Shown: in pieces, positions 33,399 to 42,203 of the stretch
Position numbering within the stretch: position 1 is the stretch's first letter
Layout of the letters: each line of letters opens with the position of its first letter
Notes under the pieces: model-generated
What the model saw: only the letters and a program-made list of their open reading frames with translations
The model's database searches: none
Told to the model about the DNA's origin: nothing
Position numbers and translations under genes: made by a program
Assembly (NCBI RefSeq): GCF_004125265.1
Contig: NZ_RDTE01000003.1
Location: 5,704,001-5,768,000, forward strand
Length of the DNA: 64,000 nt
Source of the DNA: Streptomyces lydicus
Lineage (GTDB): Bacteria > Actinomycetota > Actinomycetes > Streptomycetales > Streptomycetaceae
Direction of reading: 5' to 3'

Positions 33399-34853
33399 AT
33401 GAGCGCCCCTACCTCAGGATCCGCCGGCGGTAGCCCCACGCCAGGCTTCTACCCGGACCCGTCCATCCCCGGCTACATCCGGTACTGGAACGGTGCCGCA
33501 TGGGTGCCGGGCACCAGCCGGCCCGCCCCCGCCGAGGGCGAGGCGATGCCCGCACCGCCGCCCGGTGTAACCCCGGTGCCAACCCCTGGGGTCGAGGAGA
33601 CCGGGCCGGTGTTCTTCGACGAGGAAGGGACGGCCGGCGGCTCCGCGGTGCCGGCCGTACGCCAGAGCGGCGAGGTCGAGGCCCGGCCCGCCGCCGGCTG
33701 GGACGACCCGGCCCGGCTGCACGGCACCGGCCCCGAACCGGCGGCCTCCTGGCAGGCCGACGCCTCCCGGCAGGGCGGCTACGGCGCCGAGACCGACCGC
33801 CGGATCTCCTGGGGCTCACCGGACCAGGCGCCCGCCGGTACTCCGTCGGGCGCAGCTCCCTGGGGCGGGGTGCCGCCGCAGCGCGAGCAGGGCGGCGACG
33901 GGGTCCCGGCCGGCGAGGCGCCCGGCGCGTCCTCGCCCGCGCGCACCGAGGGCCCGTCCGACGGGACGGTCGCCATCCGGGCCGTGAACCCGGCCGCCCG
34001 CCGCGGCAACACCTCCGGGGACCAGGGCACCACCGCCATCCGCGCCGTACGGCCCGGCGCCGCGCAGCCCGCCAAGGGCGGCGAGACCATGGCGATCCGG
34101 GTCGCGGGCGGCGGCCGCACCCCGGCGCCGTCCGCCGCGCCCGGTGACGCCTCACCGCAGTCGCTGCCGTCCGTCGGCGACCGGCAGCAGGGCCGCCCGG
34201 CGCCGCAGACCCCCGGCCCGCAGGCTTCCGCCCCCTGCGCCGGCCTGCCGGCGCAGGGCGGTGCCGCACCGGCCGCATCCGGCGCGCAGGGCGCCGACGC
34301 CGACGGCGTCATCCCCTGGAAGCCGCCGGCCGCCGCCGATCCCTTCTCGGCTCTGGCCCAGGCCGCGCAGGGCCACCCGGCAGGCCTCGGCCGCAGGCTG
34401 GCGGCCCGGCTGATCGACACGCTGGTGCTGGGGGCGGTCACCGCCGCGGTGGCCGTTCCCCTGTGGAGCACCGTCACGGACCACATCGACGCCAAGGTCG
34501 AGGCGGCCAAGCAGTCCGGCCGCCAGATGACGGTCTATCTGGTCGACGGCACCACCATCCCGGTCTTCGCCACGATCCTGGCCGTCCTGCTGCTCGGCGG
34601 AGCGCTCTACGAGGCGCTGCCGACCCTCAAGTGGGGCCGCACCCTGGGCAAGAAGCTGTGCGGCGTACGGGTCATCGACATCGAGAGCCATGACACCCCG
34701 GCCCTCGGCGCGGCGCTGCGGCGCTGGTTCGTCTACAGCGTGCTCGGCGTGCTCGTCGTCGGTGTGCTGAACGTTCTCTGGTGCCTGTTCGACCGGCCGT
34801 GGCGCCAGTGCTGGCACGACAAGGTCGCGCGGACGTTCGTCGCCTCCGGCTGA
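33399..34853 (+). CDS. DUF2510 plus RDD membrane protein
   Basis: 484 residues. The N-terminal DUF2510 module (GFYPDPSIPGYIRYWNGAAW) is followed by about 280 residues of Pro/Gly/Ala-rich linker. The linker contains three TxAIR repeats (TVAIRAVNP, TTAIRAVRP, TMAIRVAGG). The C-terminal RDD domain has about three transmembrane segments (RRLAARLIDTLVLG, GRTLGKKLCGVRV, CWHDKVARTFV). The start at 33399 is taken from the DUF2510 position. It is followed by another RDD gene on the same strand. The function is unknown. Confidence 0.83.
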   Translation: MSAPTSGSAGGSPTPGFYPDPSIPGYIRYWNGAAWVPGTSRPAPAEGEAMPAPPPGVTPVPTPGVEETGPVFFDEEGTAGGSAVPAVRQSGEVEARPAAGWDDPARLHGTGPEPAASWQADASRQGGYGAETDRRISWGSPDQAPAGTPSGAAPWGGVPPQREQGGDGVPAGEAPGASSPARTEGPSDGTVAIRAVNPAARRGNTSGDQGTTAIRAVRPGAAQPAKGGETMAIRVAGGGRTPAPSAAPGDASPQSLPSVGDRQQGRPAPQTPGPQASAPCAGLPAQGGAAPAASGAQGADADGVIPWKPPAAADPFSALAQAAQGHPAGLGRRLAARLIDTLVLGAVTAAVAVPLWSTVTDHIDAKVEAAKQSGRQMTVYLVDGTTIPVFATILAVLLLGGALYEALPTLKWGRTLGKKLCGVRVIDIESHDTPALGAALRRWFVYSVLGVLVVGVLNVLWCLFDRPWRQCWHDKVARTFVASG

Positions 34854-34970
34854 GGCCCCCCGCCGGGCCGCCGGCCTCGCCGCCCGCCGGGCCGCCCGCC
34901 CCGCCGGTCGTCGTCCCCCGAACGGACTTCGCCGGATGCGGCGGACCGCGACAAGGGGTCGACTCGGGCC

Positions 34971-35798
34971 ATGAGTACCGACCAGCCCCGGCCCGGTTCC
35001 GGTGAGCCGCCGGAGGACGACCCGTTCCTGAAGACGCCGCAGGAGCCCCCGGCGGGCGGCGCTCCCCGTAACAGCTCGCCCCGCGAGAACGGCGCCCCGC
35101 GCAACCACGCTCCGCGCGGCAACGGTACCGGCGCCGGAGCAGGCGGCGCGCCACCCCCGGGAGGCCCGCCGCCCCCGGGCGGAACTCCCCCTCCGTACGG
35201 GCCCCCGCCCCCGGGCGGCACCCAGCCGCCCTACACCGGCGCCCCGTACGGCAGCGGCCCGTATGCCGGTGACCCCTACGGCGGGCAGCCCGGTCCGGCC
35301 GATCCGCTGGCCGGTATGCCGCCATTGGCGAACCGCGGGCGCCGGCTCGTGGCGCGCATCATCGACGCGATCATCATCGGGGTACCGGTATCCGTGATCA
35401 TGACGCTGATCGTCGGCGGGGTGGACTACTTCAGCACCGACAGCGTGGAGGCCGGCCGGCAGTCGACGGTAACGGGCGTCACCATGCTGGCGTATCTCAT
35501 CTACGAAGGGCTGATGCTCTCCAGCCGCGGCCAGACCCTCGGCAAGATGGCGATGAAGATCCGGGTGGCGATGCTCGCGAACGGCTCGATCCCCACCGCG
35601 CAGGCGGGCTGGACCCGGGCCGCGGTCTATACGCTGCCGGAGATCGTGCCGTGCTGCGGCTTTATCTTCTGGCTGGTCAACGTCCTGTGGTGTACGTGGG
35701 ACCAGCCGTATCACCAGTGTCTGCACGACAAGGCGGCGAAGACCGTGGTGGTGTCCACACAGACGCCGGCACAGACGGCCGGAGCCCCTTCGGCGTGA
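34971..35798 (+). CDS. RDD family membrane protein
   Basis: 275 residues. A proline/glycine-rich cytoplasmic N-terminus (PPPGGPPPPGG-type repeats, about 50-110) precedes an RDD domain with three transmembrane segments (RRLVARIIDAIIIG, GQTLGKMAMKIRV, CLHDKAAKTVV). It is a paralog of the upstream RDD protein but without DUF2510. The pair is probably one transcription unit with a 117-base gap. The 3' end lies within a 17-bp repeat array. Confidence 0.83.
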   Translation: MSTDQPRPGSGEPPEDDPFLKTPQEPPAGGAPRNSSPRENGAPRNHAPRGNGTGAGAGGAPPPGGPPPPGGTPPPYGPPPPGGTQPPYTGAPYGSGPYAGDPYGGQPGPADPLAGMPPLANRGRRLVARIIDAIIIGVPVSVIMTLIVGGVDYFSTDSVEAGRQSTVTGVTMLAYLIYEGLMLSSRGQTLGKMAMKIRVAMLANGSIPTAQAGWTRAAVYTLPEIVPCCGFIFWLVNVLWCTWDQPYHQCLHDKAAKTVVVSTQTPAQTAGAPSA

Positions 35799-35932
35799 GC
35801 GCCCGCCACGGTGTGCGTGCGCGTGTCAGCGCGAGGACCCGCCCGGCGTGAGTGCCCGCCCGGCGTGAGTGCCCGCCCGGCGTGAGCGCCCGTCCTTGAG
35901 CGGGAGCGCCCGCCTCAGCGTGAGTGCTCGCC
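35791..35932. repeat. 17-bp repeats spanning two convergent stop codons
   Basis: Units of the form CGGCGTGAGTGCCCGCC lie at 35791, 35844, 35861 and 35878, with a drifted copy at 35916. The first copy contains the TGA of the RDD gene; the last contains the stop of the minus-strand gene at 35915. Confidence 0.75.
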
Positions 35933-36277
35933 GACCCGGGTGTCCGTGGCGGCGGCGGCCGGTTCGGCGAAGTGTCCCCAGGGGGCGCGGGGGGACGATG
36001 CCGCGACCGGCCTCGGGTGCTCGGGCGGCGTCGGTACGGCCTCGGGCGGGGCGGGCGCGGCGGGTGCCCCGCCCCGTACGAGATGCCGGCGGACCACCCG
36101 CGGCACCCCGGGCATCGGGACCGTCATGGCGACCAGCAGTCCGAGCCCGAGCCCGGCGATGGCGATGACCGCGACCCCGATCCCGGTCTGCGTCTGCGAG
36201 AGCAACAGCATCGCGAGGGTGGAGAGAAAGACGGTGGCCGAACCGTAGGCGAGCTGTGCGGGGGTCGGACGAGGCAT
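35915..36277 (-). CDS. Small membrane protein
   Basis: 120 residues from the ATG at 36277 (MPRPTPAQLAYG). Two hydrophobic segments at about residues 9-28 and 31-52 are followed by a basic turn (RVVRRHLVRGG) and a Pro/Ala-rich tail of about 55 residues. No family is recognised. It is convergent with the RDD gene; its C-terminal residues GEHSR fall in the repeat array, so the exact end may be recently altered. Confidence 0.65.
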   Translation of the reverse strand: MPRPTPAQLAYGSATVFLSTLAMLLLSQTQTGIGVAVIAIAGLGLGLLVAMTVPMPGVPRVVRRHLVRGGAPAAPAPPEAVPTPPEHPRPVAASSPRAPWGHFAEPAAAATDTRVGEHSR

Positions 36278-36677
36278 GGCGGAATCCGTCCTCGGAGGGT
36301 CGGCAGGGGGGTCTCGGTCAGGGGCGCGCCATCGAACGAGGCTACGGTCCTTACTGCCCGAAGGGAACGCCAGGTAAGCGTGACCTAACCCACGGTCCCG
36401 GGGCACAGGGGGCGCACAACGCCGGCGCCCGCGCGAACACCCCGTGCCGTCATGGCTGTTGGGGACGGGGGCGCATGCCCGACGGGCATATACACCGGGT
36501 CTCTGCCCGGCGAGGGGGCCGTCGAGGCGACGCCGTCGCACGGTGTCCGATAGCCGCAACTCGCGAGCCGAGTAACGTACTTCGCTGACGTGCCCAAGTC
36601 AAGATCTGTCTTTTTCCCCGTACTTCCGGTCGAATGCCGTCGAACAGTGACCGGTTCGAAGGGGAGGACAGCGCCAA
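36278..36677. other. 400-base intergenic region upstream of the M6 protease
   Basis: This holds the divergent promoters of the small membrane protein and the protease. The stretch just before the protease (about 36590-36625) is locally AT-rich with a T-run. I see no recognisable operator, RNA or reading frame of quality. Confidence 0.5.
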
Positions 36678-39068
36678 GTGAGAGACAACAGAACGGTGTT
36701 CAGATCGGCCGCCCTGGCCACGGCAATCGCCGCGATCGGGGCGGCCGCTTTGTCTTCGGGGGTGGCCGCGGCCGACGCGCAGGGACCCTCGCCCGTGGCC
36801 AGGCGCCATGACCCGGCCCCCGAGCGGACCGTGGACCACGACCTCAAGGGCCCGTTCAGCGACCGTCAGGCCGCCGAGCGCAAGGAAGCCCTCCAGCAGG
36901 TGATCTCCGGTGACGCCAAGGCGACCGTGCGGGGCGGTTCCAAGGTCGTCAAGCTCGGCAAGAGCAAGTACGTCGAGCTCGCCCGGCAGAAGACCGACAA
37001 GATCTTCACCATCCTGGTGGACTTCGGCGACAAGGTCGACAACACCACGATGTACGACCCGGACGGCGACGGCCCCAAGCCGCCGGTGAAGAAGTACGGC
37101 GGCGACCCCGGCCCGGCGCACAACCAGATAGCCCAGCCGGACCGTGCCGAGGACAACAGCACGGCCTGGCAGAAGGACTTCAACCAGAAGCACTTCCAGG
37201 ACCTCTACTTCTCGCACGACAAGAAGAAGCAGTCGCTGGCCAAGTACTACGAGAAGCAGTCCTCGGGCCGCTACTCGGTCAACGGCGAGGTCTCCGACTG
37301 GGTCAAGGTCGACTCGAACGAGGCCCGCTACGGCTCCAACTACTGCGGCCAGACCAACTGCGCCAGCGCCTGGGACCTGATCCGCGACGGCGTCAACCAG
37401 TGGGCCAAGGACCAGAAGGCCAAGGGCCGCACCGACGCCCAGATCAAGGCCGACCTGTCCAAGTACGACCAGTGGGACCGCTACGACCACGACGGCGACG
37501 GCAACTTCAACGAGCCCGACGGGTACATCGACCACTTCCAGATCGTGCACGCCGGCGAGGACGAGTCCGCGGGCGGCGGCGTCCAGAAGACCAACGCCAT
37601 CTGGGCGCACCGCTGGTACGCGTACGGCACCGACGCCGGCAAGACCGGCCCCACCGCCAACAAGGCGGGCGGCACCCAGATCGGTGACACCGGCATCTGG
37701 GTCGGCGACTACACCATGCAGCCGGAGAACGGCGGACTCGGCGTCTTCGCCCACGAGTACGGCCACGACCTGGGCCTGCCGGACGAGTACGACACCACCG
37801 GCACCGGCGAATCCTCGGTGGACTTCTGGTCGTTGATGTCGGGCGGCTCCTGGCTCGGCACCGGCAAGGACAACATCGGCAACCTGCCCGGCGACATGAG
37901 CGCCTGGGACAAGCTGCAGCTGGGCTGGCTCAACTACGGCAAGGCGAAGGCCGCCACGAAGTCCACCCACAAGCTGGGCGTCGCCGAGTACAACACCAAG
38001 AACAAGCAGGCGGTGGTCGTCGAACTGCCCGCCAAGAAGGTCAAGACCGATATCGTCGCGCCCGCGGAGGGCTCCCACCAGTGGTGGAGCGACATGGGCA
38101 ACGACCTCAAGAACACCCTGACCCGGCAGGTGGACCTCACCGGCAAGTCCAAGGCGTCCCTGGGCCTCAAGGGCTGGTGGGACATCGAGAAGGACTACGA
38201 CTACCTCTACGCCGAGGTCTCCACCGACGGCGGCAACAACTGGACGGCGCTGGACGGCACCGCGAACGGCAAGGCCATCCCGCGCGACGGCAGCGACAAG
38301 CCCGCCCTGACCGGCACCGTCGCCGCCTACCAGGACCTCGCCTACCCGCTGGACGCCTACGCGGGCAAGAAGATCGACCTGCGCTTCCGCTACCAGACCG
38401 ACGGCGGCGCGGCACAGAAGGGCTTCGCGGCCGACAGCATCGGCGTCACCGCCGACGGCAAGGCGCTCTTCAGCGACAACGCCGAGAGCGGCGACAACGG
38501 CTGGACCAGCAAGGGCTTCTCGCGCATCGGTGCGTCCTTCACCAAGGACTACCCGCAGTACTACCTCGCCGAGAACCGCCAGTACGTGTCGTACGACAAG
38601 ACCCTCAAGGTCGGCCCGTACAACTTCGGCTGGACCACCGCCAAGCCGAGCTGGGTGGAGCACTTCCCGTACCAGAACGGCGTGCTGATCTGGCTGTGGG
38701 ACACCTCGCAGCCGGACAACAACGTCGGCCAGCACCCCGGCTCCGGGCAGATCCTGCCGGTCGACGCGCACCCCAAGGCCGAGCGCTGGGCCGACGGCAA
38801 GCTGATGCGCAACCGCTTCCAGTCCTACGACTCGACCTTCACGCGCTACCGGACCGACGCCCTGACCCTCCACAAGGACGGCAAGCAGGTCACGATCGCG
38901 TCCAAGCCGGGCATCACGCTCTTCGACGACCGGCACGGCGTCTACTACGACAAGGCGAACCCGACCGGTGGTGTGATCGTCCCTGACACCAACACCCGGA
39001 TCAAGATCGCCAAGGAGGCCCGGGACGGCTCCTCGGTGACGCTTCAGGTCGGCCCCGCCGGTAAGTAA
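36678..39068 (+). CDS. Secreted M6-family metalloprotease (immune inhibitor A-like)
   Basis: 796 residues. A signal peptide (about 1-32, ending VAAADA) and a propeptide precede the catalytic domain with the zinc motif HEYGH (359-363) continuing DLGLPDEYD. Aspartate-rich loops DPDGDG and DHDGDGNFNEPDG look calcium-binding. The C-terminal half carries the beta domains of immune-inhibitor-A proteases (YAEVSTDGGNNW and DNAESGDNGW). The GTG at 36678 follows GGGGAGG. The enzyme acts outside the cell on proteins. It lies in the position of S. coelicolor SCO2920 from memory. Lysine-rich content is notable. Confidence 0.93.
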   Translation: MRDNRTVFRSAALATAIAAIGAAALSSGVAAADAQGPSPVARRHDPAPERTVDHDLKGPFSDRQAAERKEALQQVISGDAKATVRGGSKVVKLGKSKYVELARQKTDKIFTILVDFGDKVDNTTMYDPDGDGPKPPVKKYGGDPGPAHNQIAQPDRAEDNSTAWQKDFNQKHFQDLYFSHDKKKQSLAKYYEKQSSGRYSVNGEVSDWVKVDSNEARYGSNYCGQTNCASAWDLIRDGVNQWAKDQKAKGRTDAQIKADLSKYDQWDRYDHDGDGNFNEPDGYIDHFQIVHAGEDESAGGGVQKTNAIWAHRWYAYGTDAGKTGPTANKAGGTQIGDTGIWVGDYTMQPENGGLGVFAHEYGHDLGLPDEYDTTGTGESSVDFWSLMSGGSWLGTGKDNIGNLPGDMSAWDKLQLGWLNYGKAKAATKSTHKLGVAEYNTKNKQAVVVELPAKKVKTDIVAPAEGSHQWWSDMGNDLKNTLTRQVDLTGKSKASLGLKGWWDIEKDYDYLYAEVSTDGGNNWTALDGTANGKAIPRDGSDKPALTGTVAAYQDLAYPLDAYAGKKIDLRFRYQTDGGAAQKGFAADSIGVTADGKALFSDNAESGDNGWTSKGFSRIGASFTKDYPQYYLAENRQYVSYDKTLKVGPYNFGWTTAKPSWVEHFPYQNGVLIWLWDTSQPDNNVGQHPGSGQILPVDAHPKAERWADGKLMRNRFQSYDSTFTRYRTDALTLHKDGKQVTIASKPGITLFDDRHGVYYDKANPTGGVIVPDTNTRIKIAKEARDGSSVTLQVGPAGK

Positions 39069-39096
39069 AAGGTAAAACCGCAGGTCAAAAGCTATG

Positions 39097-39126
39097 CGGC
39101 CGCCGCCCCCTAGCGGGCGGCGGCCG
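39097..39126 (+). terminator. Strong hairpin after the M6 protease
   Basis: CGGCCGCCGCCC pairs perfectly with GGGCGGCGGCCG around a 6-base loop, 28 bases after the stop. Confidence 0.8.
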
Positions 39127-39190
39127 ATTCGCGTTTAGATGCGTTCTACAGTCCTTGTTGACGCGAAGTCTCACGGGGGGAGATATGACG

Positions 39191-39577
39191 ATGTCCGGTG
39201 GCGGTTACACCAGGCTTCCCGGCGGAAGCGTGGTGGTCGCCCTGTCGCTGCCCAGGCCGCCGCACGGCGCCCGGGGCGGCCTCTACGACTGCGGTTGCCG
39301 GGTGCGGGTCCTGGTCCACGCCGTGAACCGCCAGCGCGCCCTGACCAGGCTGCGCAACCTCGGCCTGCGGGCCGTCTACCTGCGCGGCAACACCAAGCCG
39401 CCCACACCCGACGAGGTCACGGCCGTCCTGCACCATCCGGACGGCCTGGTCTGGCGCGAGGCCCCGGAGGACGACACGGAGTCGTGGCACCCCATACGGG
39501 CGCTGCTGCGGAATCCGGCCCGCCCGCTGAGGGAGGAGGGACCGGACGACGACGAGCGCCCGGCCTCGGCCGCCTGA
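39191..39577 (+). CDS. Hypothetical protein
   Basis: 128 residues from the ATG at 39191. The ATG at 39185 is in frame but too close to the GGGGGGAG site; 39191 has normal spacing. The protein is soluble and basic in the middle (RVRVLVHAVNRQRALTRLRN) with a Cys-Gly-Cys (YDCGCRV). The tail is acidic. It is flanked by two strong terminators, so it is its own transcription unit. No family is recognised. Confidence 0.65.
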   Translation: MSGGGYTRLPGGSVVVALSLPRPPHGARGGLYDCGCRVRVLVHAVNRQRALTRLRNLGLRAVYLRGNTKPPTPDEVTAVLHHPDGLVWREAPEDDTESWHPIRALLRNPARPLREEGPDDDERPASAA

Positions 39578-39596
39578 CGGGCCCCGCGGGCGGCCG

Positions 39597-39641
39597 AAGG
39601 GCGTGTCCTGGATCAGCCGGACCGATCCGGGACACGCCCTT
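39597..39641. terminator. Bidirectional terminator between convergent genes
   Basis: AAGGGCGTGTCC pairs with GGACACGCCCTT, with an inner GGATC/GATCC stem. It ends at the stop codon of the nicotinamidase gene, so both convergent transcripts can stop here. Confidence 0.8.
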
Positions 39642-40237
39642 CAGCCGCCGAGGCCGACCGGCTTGCCGGTCAGCTCGGCGCCGGCCGCCCGCAGCTCCCC
39701 GAGCGCCCGCTCGGTGGTGTGCGCGGCCACCCCGGCGGTCAGATCCAGCAGGACATGGGTGCGCAGCCCGGCGCGGAGCGCGTCCAGGGCGGTGAGGCGT
39801 ACGCAGTGATCGGTCGCGATGCCGACCACGTCGACCTCGCTGACGTGGTGCGCGCGCAGCCAGTCCGCGAGCGAGGTGCCGTTCTCGTCCGAGCCCTCGA
39901 AACCGCTGTAGGCGCCGGTGTAAGCGCCCTTGTCGAAGACCGCGTCGATGGCGCCGGAGGCGAGCGCCGGGGCGAAGTTGGGGTGGAAGCCGCTGCCTTC
40001 GGTGCCGGCCACGCAGTGCACCGGCCAGGAGGTCTCGTAGTCGGGGGTGGCGGAGAAGTGGTCGCCGGGATCGATGTGGTGGTCCCGGCTGGCCACGACA
40101 TGGCGGTAGCAGCCGCCGGCCGTCTGGCCGATCAGATCGGTGATCGCCGCGGCCACATCCGCACCTCCCGCCACCGCGAGGCTGCCGCCTTCGCAGAAGT
40201 CGTTCTGCACATCAACGACGATCAATGCCCGGTGCAT
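39641..40237 (-). CDS. pncA: Nicotinamidase
   Basis: 198 residues. Nicotinamidase hydrolyses nicotinamide to nicotinate for NAD salvage. The catalytic triad is visible: Asp9 (VVDVQNDF), Lys103 (FDKGAYTGAYSGF) and Cys145 (GIATDHCVRLTA). The metal site fits Asp52/His54/His60 (RDHHIDPGDH). The ATG at 40237 fits family length; the upstream frame is spurious. The nicotinate phosphoribosyltransferase, the next enzyme of the pathway, is encoded just upstream on the same strand. Confidence 0.92.
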   Translation of the reverse strand: MHRALIVVDVQNDFCEGGSLAVAGGADVAAAITDLIGQTAGGCYRHVVASRDHHIDPGDHFSATPDYETSWPVHCVAGTEGSGFHPNFAPALASGAIDAVFDKGAYTGAYSGFEGSDENGTSLADWLRAHHVSEVDVVGIATDHCVRLTALDALRAGLRTHVLLDLTAGVAAHTTERALGELRAAGAELTGKPVGLGG

Positions 40238-40368
40238 GGTGCGTGCCTTCCGGCTGGAATGGGGGAGGGACGGGGAGCGGTGGCGTGACCGAGGGTAGCC
40301 ACTGGAGGGGGATTGCGGGAGTGGTGCGGAGCCCGGCAGTGCGGCGGATGCCGGGCGCACCGCACGCG

Positions 40369-41697
40369 TCAGACGTACTCGGTCGCCAGTACGGGCTCGC
40401 CGCGGGAGAGCTGGGTCGCCGACAGCGGCAGCCGGTCGCGGGCGGCGATATGCCGGTCGCGGGCGGCGTCCAGCGGCTCGCGGGCCACCACCGTGCCGGC
40501 GCTGACCAGTGGCACCAGCAGCTGCCGGTCGGCCAGCTCCGCCGGGACGGCGCCGGTGCCGATGACCTCGGCGGTGGCCACACCGTCCTCGTCGAGCCGG
40601 CGCGCGGCCCATTTGCGGCCGCCGAGCGAACTCTTGGCGCCCATCGACTTCTTCGCCACCGGCCGCAGCGGGGCGCCCGGCTCCTCGCTGTCGGCGCGGG
40701 CGACCAGCTTGTAGACCATCGCGCAGGTCGGGTGCCCGCTGCCGGTCACCAGCTGGGTGCCGACGCCGTACGCGTCCACCGGTGCGGCGGCCAGCGAGGC
40801 GATGGCGTACTCGTCCAGGTCGCTGGTGACCACGATCTTGGTCTTGGTGGCGCCCAGCTCGTCGAGCTGCTGGCGCACCCGGTGGGCGATCAGCAGCAGA
40901 TCGCCGGAGTCGATCCGGACGGCGCCGAGACCGGGGCCTGCCACCTCCACCGCGGTGCGCACCGCCTCGGCGACGTCGAAGGTGTCCACGAGCAGGGTCG
41001 TCCCGCTGCCCAGGCTGTCGACCTGCGCGGTGAAGGCGTCCCGCTCGGTGTCGTGCAGCAGGGTGAAGGCGTGCGCGCTGGTGCCCACGGTGGGGATGCC
41101 GTAGCGGAAGCCGGCCGCCAGGTCGGAGGTGGTGTGGAAGCCGCCGAGGTAGGCGGCACGGGACGCGGCCACCGCGCCGAGCTCATGGGTGCGCCGGGCG
41201 CCCATCTCCATCAGCGGGCGGGCGCCTGCCGCCACCGACATCCGGGAGGCGGCCGCGGCCACCGCGGAGTCGTGGTTGAGGATCGAGAGGATCACCGTCT
41301 CCAGGAGGACCGCCTCGGCGAAGGTGCCCTCGACCCGCATGATGGGGGAGCCGGGGAAGTAGACCTCGCCCTCCGGGTAGCCCCAGATGTCGCCGCGGAA
41401 GCGGAAGCCGGCCAGCCAGGCGAGCGTCGGCTCGTCGAGAATGCCGCGCTCGCGCAGGAAGCCGAGGATCGTCTCGTCGAAGCGGAAGTTCTCCACCGCG
41501 TCCAGCACCCGGCCGGTGCCGCCCACCACGCCGTAGCGGCGACCCTCGGGGAGCCGGCGGGTGAAGACCTCGAAGACCGACCGCCGGCCCGCGGTACCGG
41601 ACCGCAACGCGGCCTGCAACATGGTGAGTTCGTACTGGTCGGTGAAGAGCGCAGTCGACGGCACGGCCACCGGCAGCCCCAGGTCTGCTGTGTTCAT
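40369..41697 (-). CDS. pncB: Nicotinate phosphoribosyltransferase
   Basis: 442 residues. It makes nicotinate mononucleotide from nicotinate and PRPP, using the product of the neighbouring nicotinamidase. Features seen are the N-terminal ALFTDQYELTMLQAALRSG, VGGTGRVLDAVENF and GVGTQLVTGSGHP near the phosphate site. The ATG at 41697 sits right after the intergenic palindrome region. It is co-directional with pncA (131-base gap), forming a salvage pair, and divergent from clpS. Confidence 0.92.
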   Translation of the reverse strand: MNTADLGLPVAVPSTALFTDQYELTMLQAALRSGTAGRRSVFEVFTRRLPEGRRYGVVGGTGRVLDAVENFRFDETILGFLRERGILDEPTLAWLAGFRFRGDIWGYPEGEVYFPGSPIMRVEGTFAEAVLLETVILSILNHDSAVAAAASRMSVAAGARPLMEMGARRTHELGAVAASRAAYLGGFHTTSDLAAGFRYGIPTVGTSAHAFTLLHDTERDAFTAQVDSLGSGTTLLVDTFDVAEAVRTAVEVAGPGLGAVRIDSGDLLLIAHRVRQQLDELGATKTKIVVTSDLDEYAIASLAAAPVDAYGVGTQLVTGSGHPTCAMVYKLVARADSEEPGAPLRPVAKKSMGAKSSLGGRKWAARRLDEDGVATAEVIGTGAVPAELADRQLLVPLVSAGTVVAREPLDAARDRHIAARDRLPLSATQLSRGEPVLATEYV

Positions 41698-41720
41698 GGG
41701 GACGATGCTACCCCCAATAC

Positions 41721-41735
41721 TCGTCACTTTGACGA
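41721..41735. promoter_or_regulatory. Palindrome in the pncB-clpS intergenic region
   Basis: TCGTCA-CTT-TGACGA, a 6-bp inverted repeat with a 3-base spacer, 24 bases upstream of the pncB start in a locally AT-richer stretch. It is a candidate operator for an NAD-metabolism repressor (NrtR-like sites are palindromic), but the family cannot be assigned. Confidence 0.45.
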
Positions 41736-41840
41736 TAGTGCTCCGGGGGCGACAAAAGGCCGCCCGCGGACGCCGGGTGCGGCCCGCCGACGCGGCCCGC
41801 GCGAGGGGCATTTGTGCGTCGCCCGCCCCCGGGTGGCAGC

Positions 41841-42203
41841 ATGGGGCCTGTGAGCGCCCACCCGTCACCCACGATCACGCTCCGGCCGCATCGCTGCACC
41901 CTCAGTGTCCCGGTCGAGACCGAGCGCCCCCAGTCGAGCGAGGCCCCCTTCGAGGTCCCCGAACCCGACGTCCCGTGGGTCACGATCGTCCACAACGACC
42001 CGGTCAACCTCATGAGCTACGTCTCGTACGTGTTCCAGTCGTACTTCGGCTACTCCAAGGACAAGGCGCACCAGTTGATGCTCGACGTCCATCACAAGGG
42101 ACGCGCGGTGGTCTCCAGCGGCAGCCGCGAGGAAATGGAACGCGACGTGCAGGCCATGCACGGCTACGGCCTGTGGGCGACCCTTCAGCAGGACCGCCGA
42201 TGA
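41841..42203 (+). CDS. clpS: ATP-dependent Clp protease adaptor ClpS
   Basis: 120 residues. ClpS delivers N-degron substrates to ClpAP/ClpCP. The conserved core is clear: WVTIVHNDPVNLMSYVSYVF, YSKDKAHQLMLDVHHKGRAV and SREEMERDVQAMHGYGLWAT. It carries an N-terminal extension of ~20 residues compared with the usual ~100; an alternative GTG start at 41850 exists. The stop overlaps the DUF2017 gene start as ATGA, a pairing conserved in actinobacteria. Confidence 0.92.
   Translation: MGPVSAHPSPTITLRPHRCTLSVPVETERPQSSEAPFEVPEPDVPWVTIVHNDPVNLMSYVSYVFQSYFGYSKDKAHQLMLDVHHKGRAVVSSGSREEMERDVQAMHGYGLWATLQQDRR

Noticed and set aside
36450..38936. 828-codon minus-strand frame opposite the M6 protease
   Set aside because: Val/Leu/Gly-rich shadow; the plus strand has a signal peptide and the HEYGH zinc motif.
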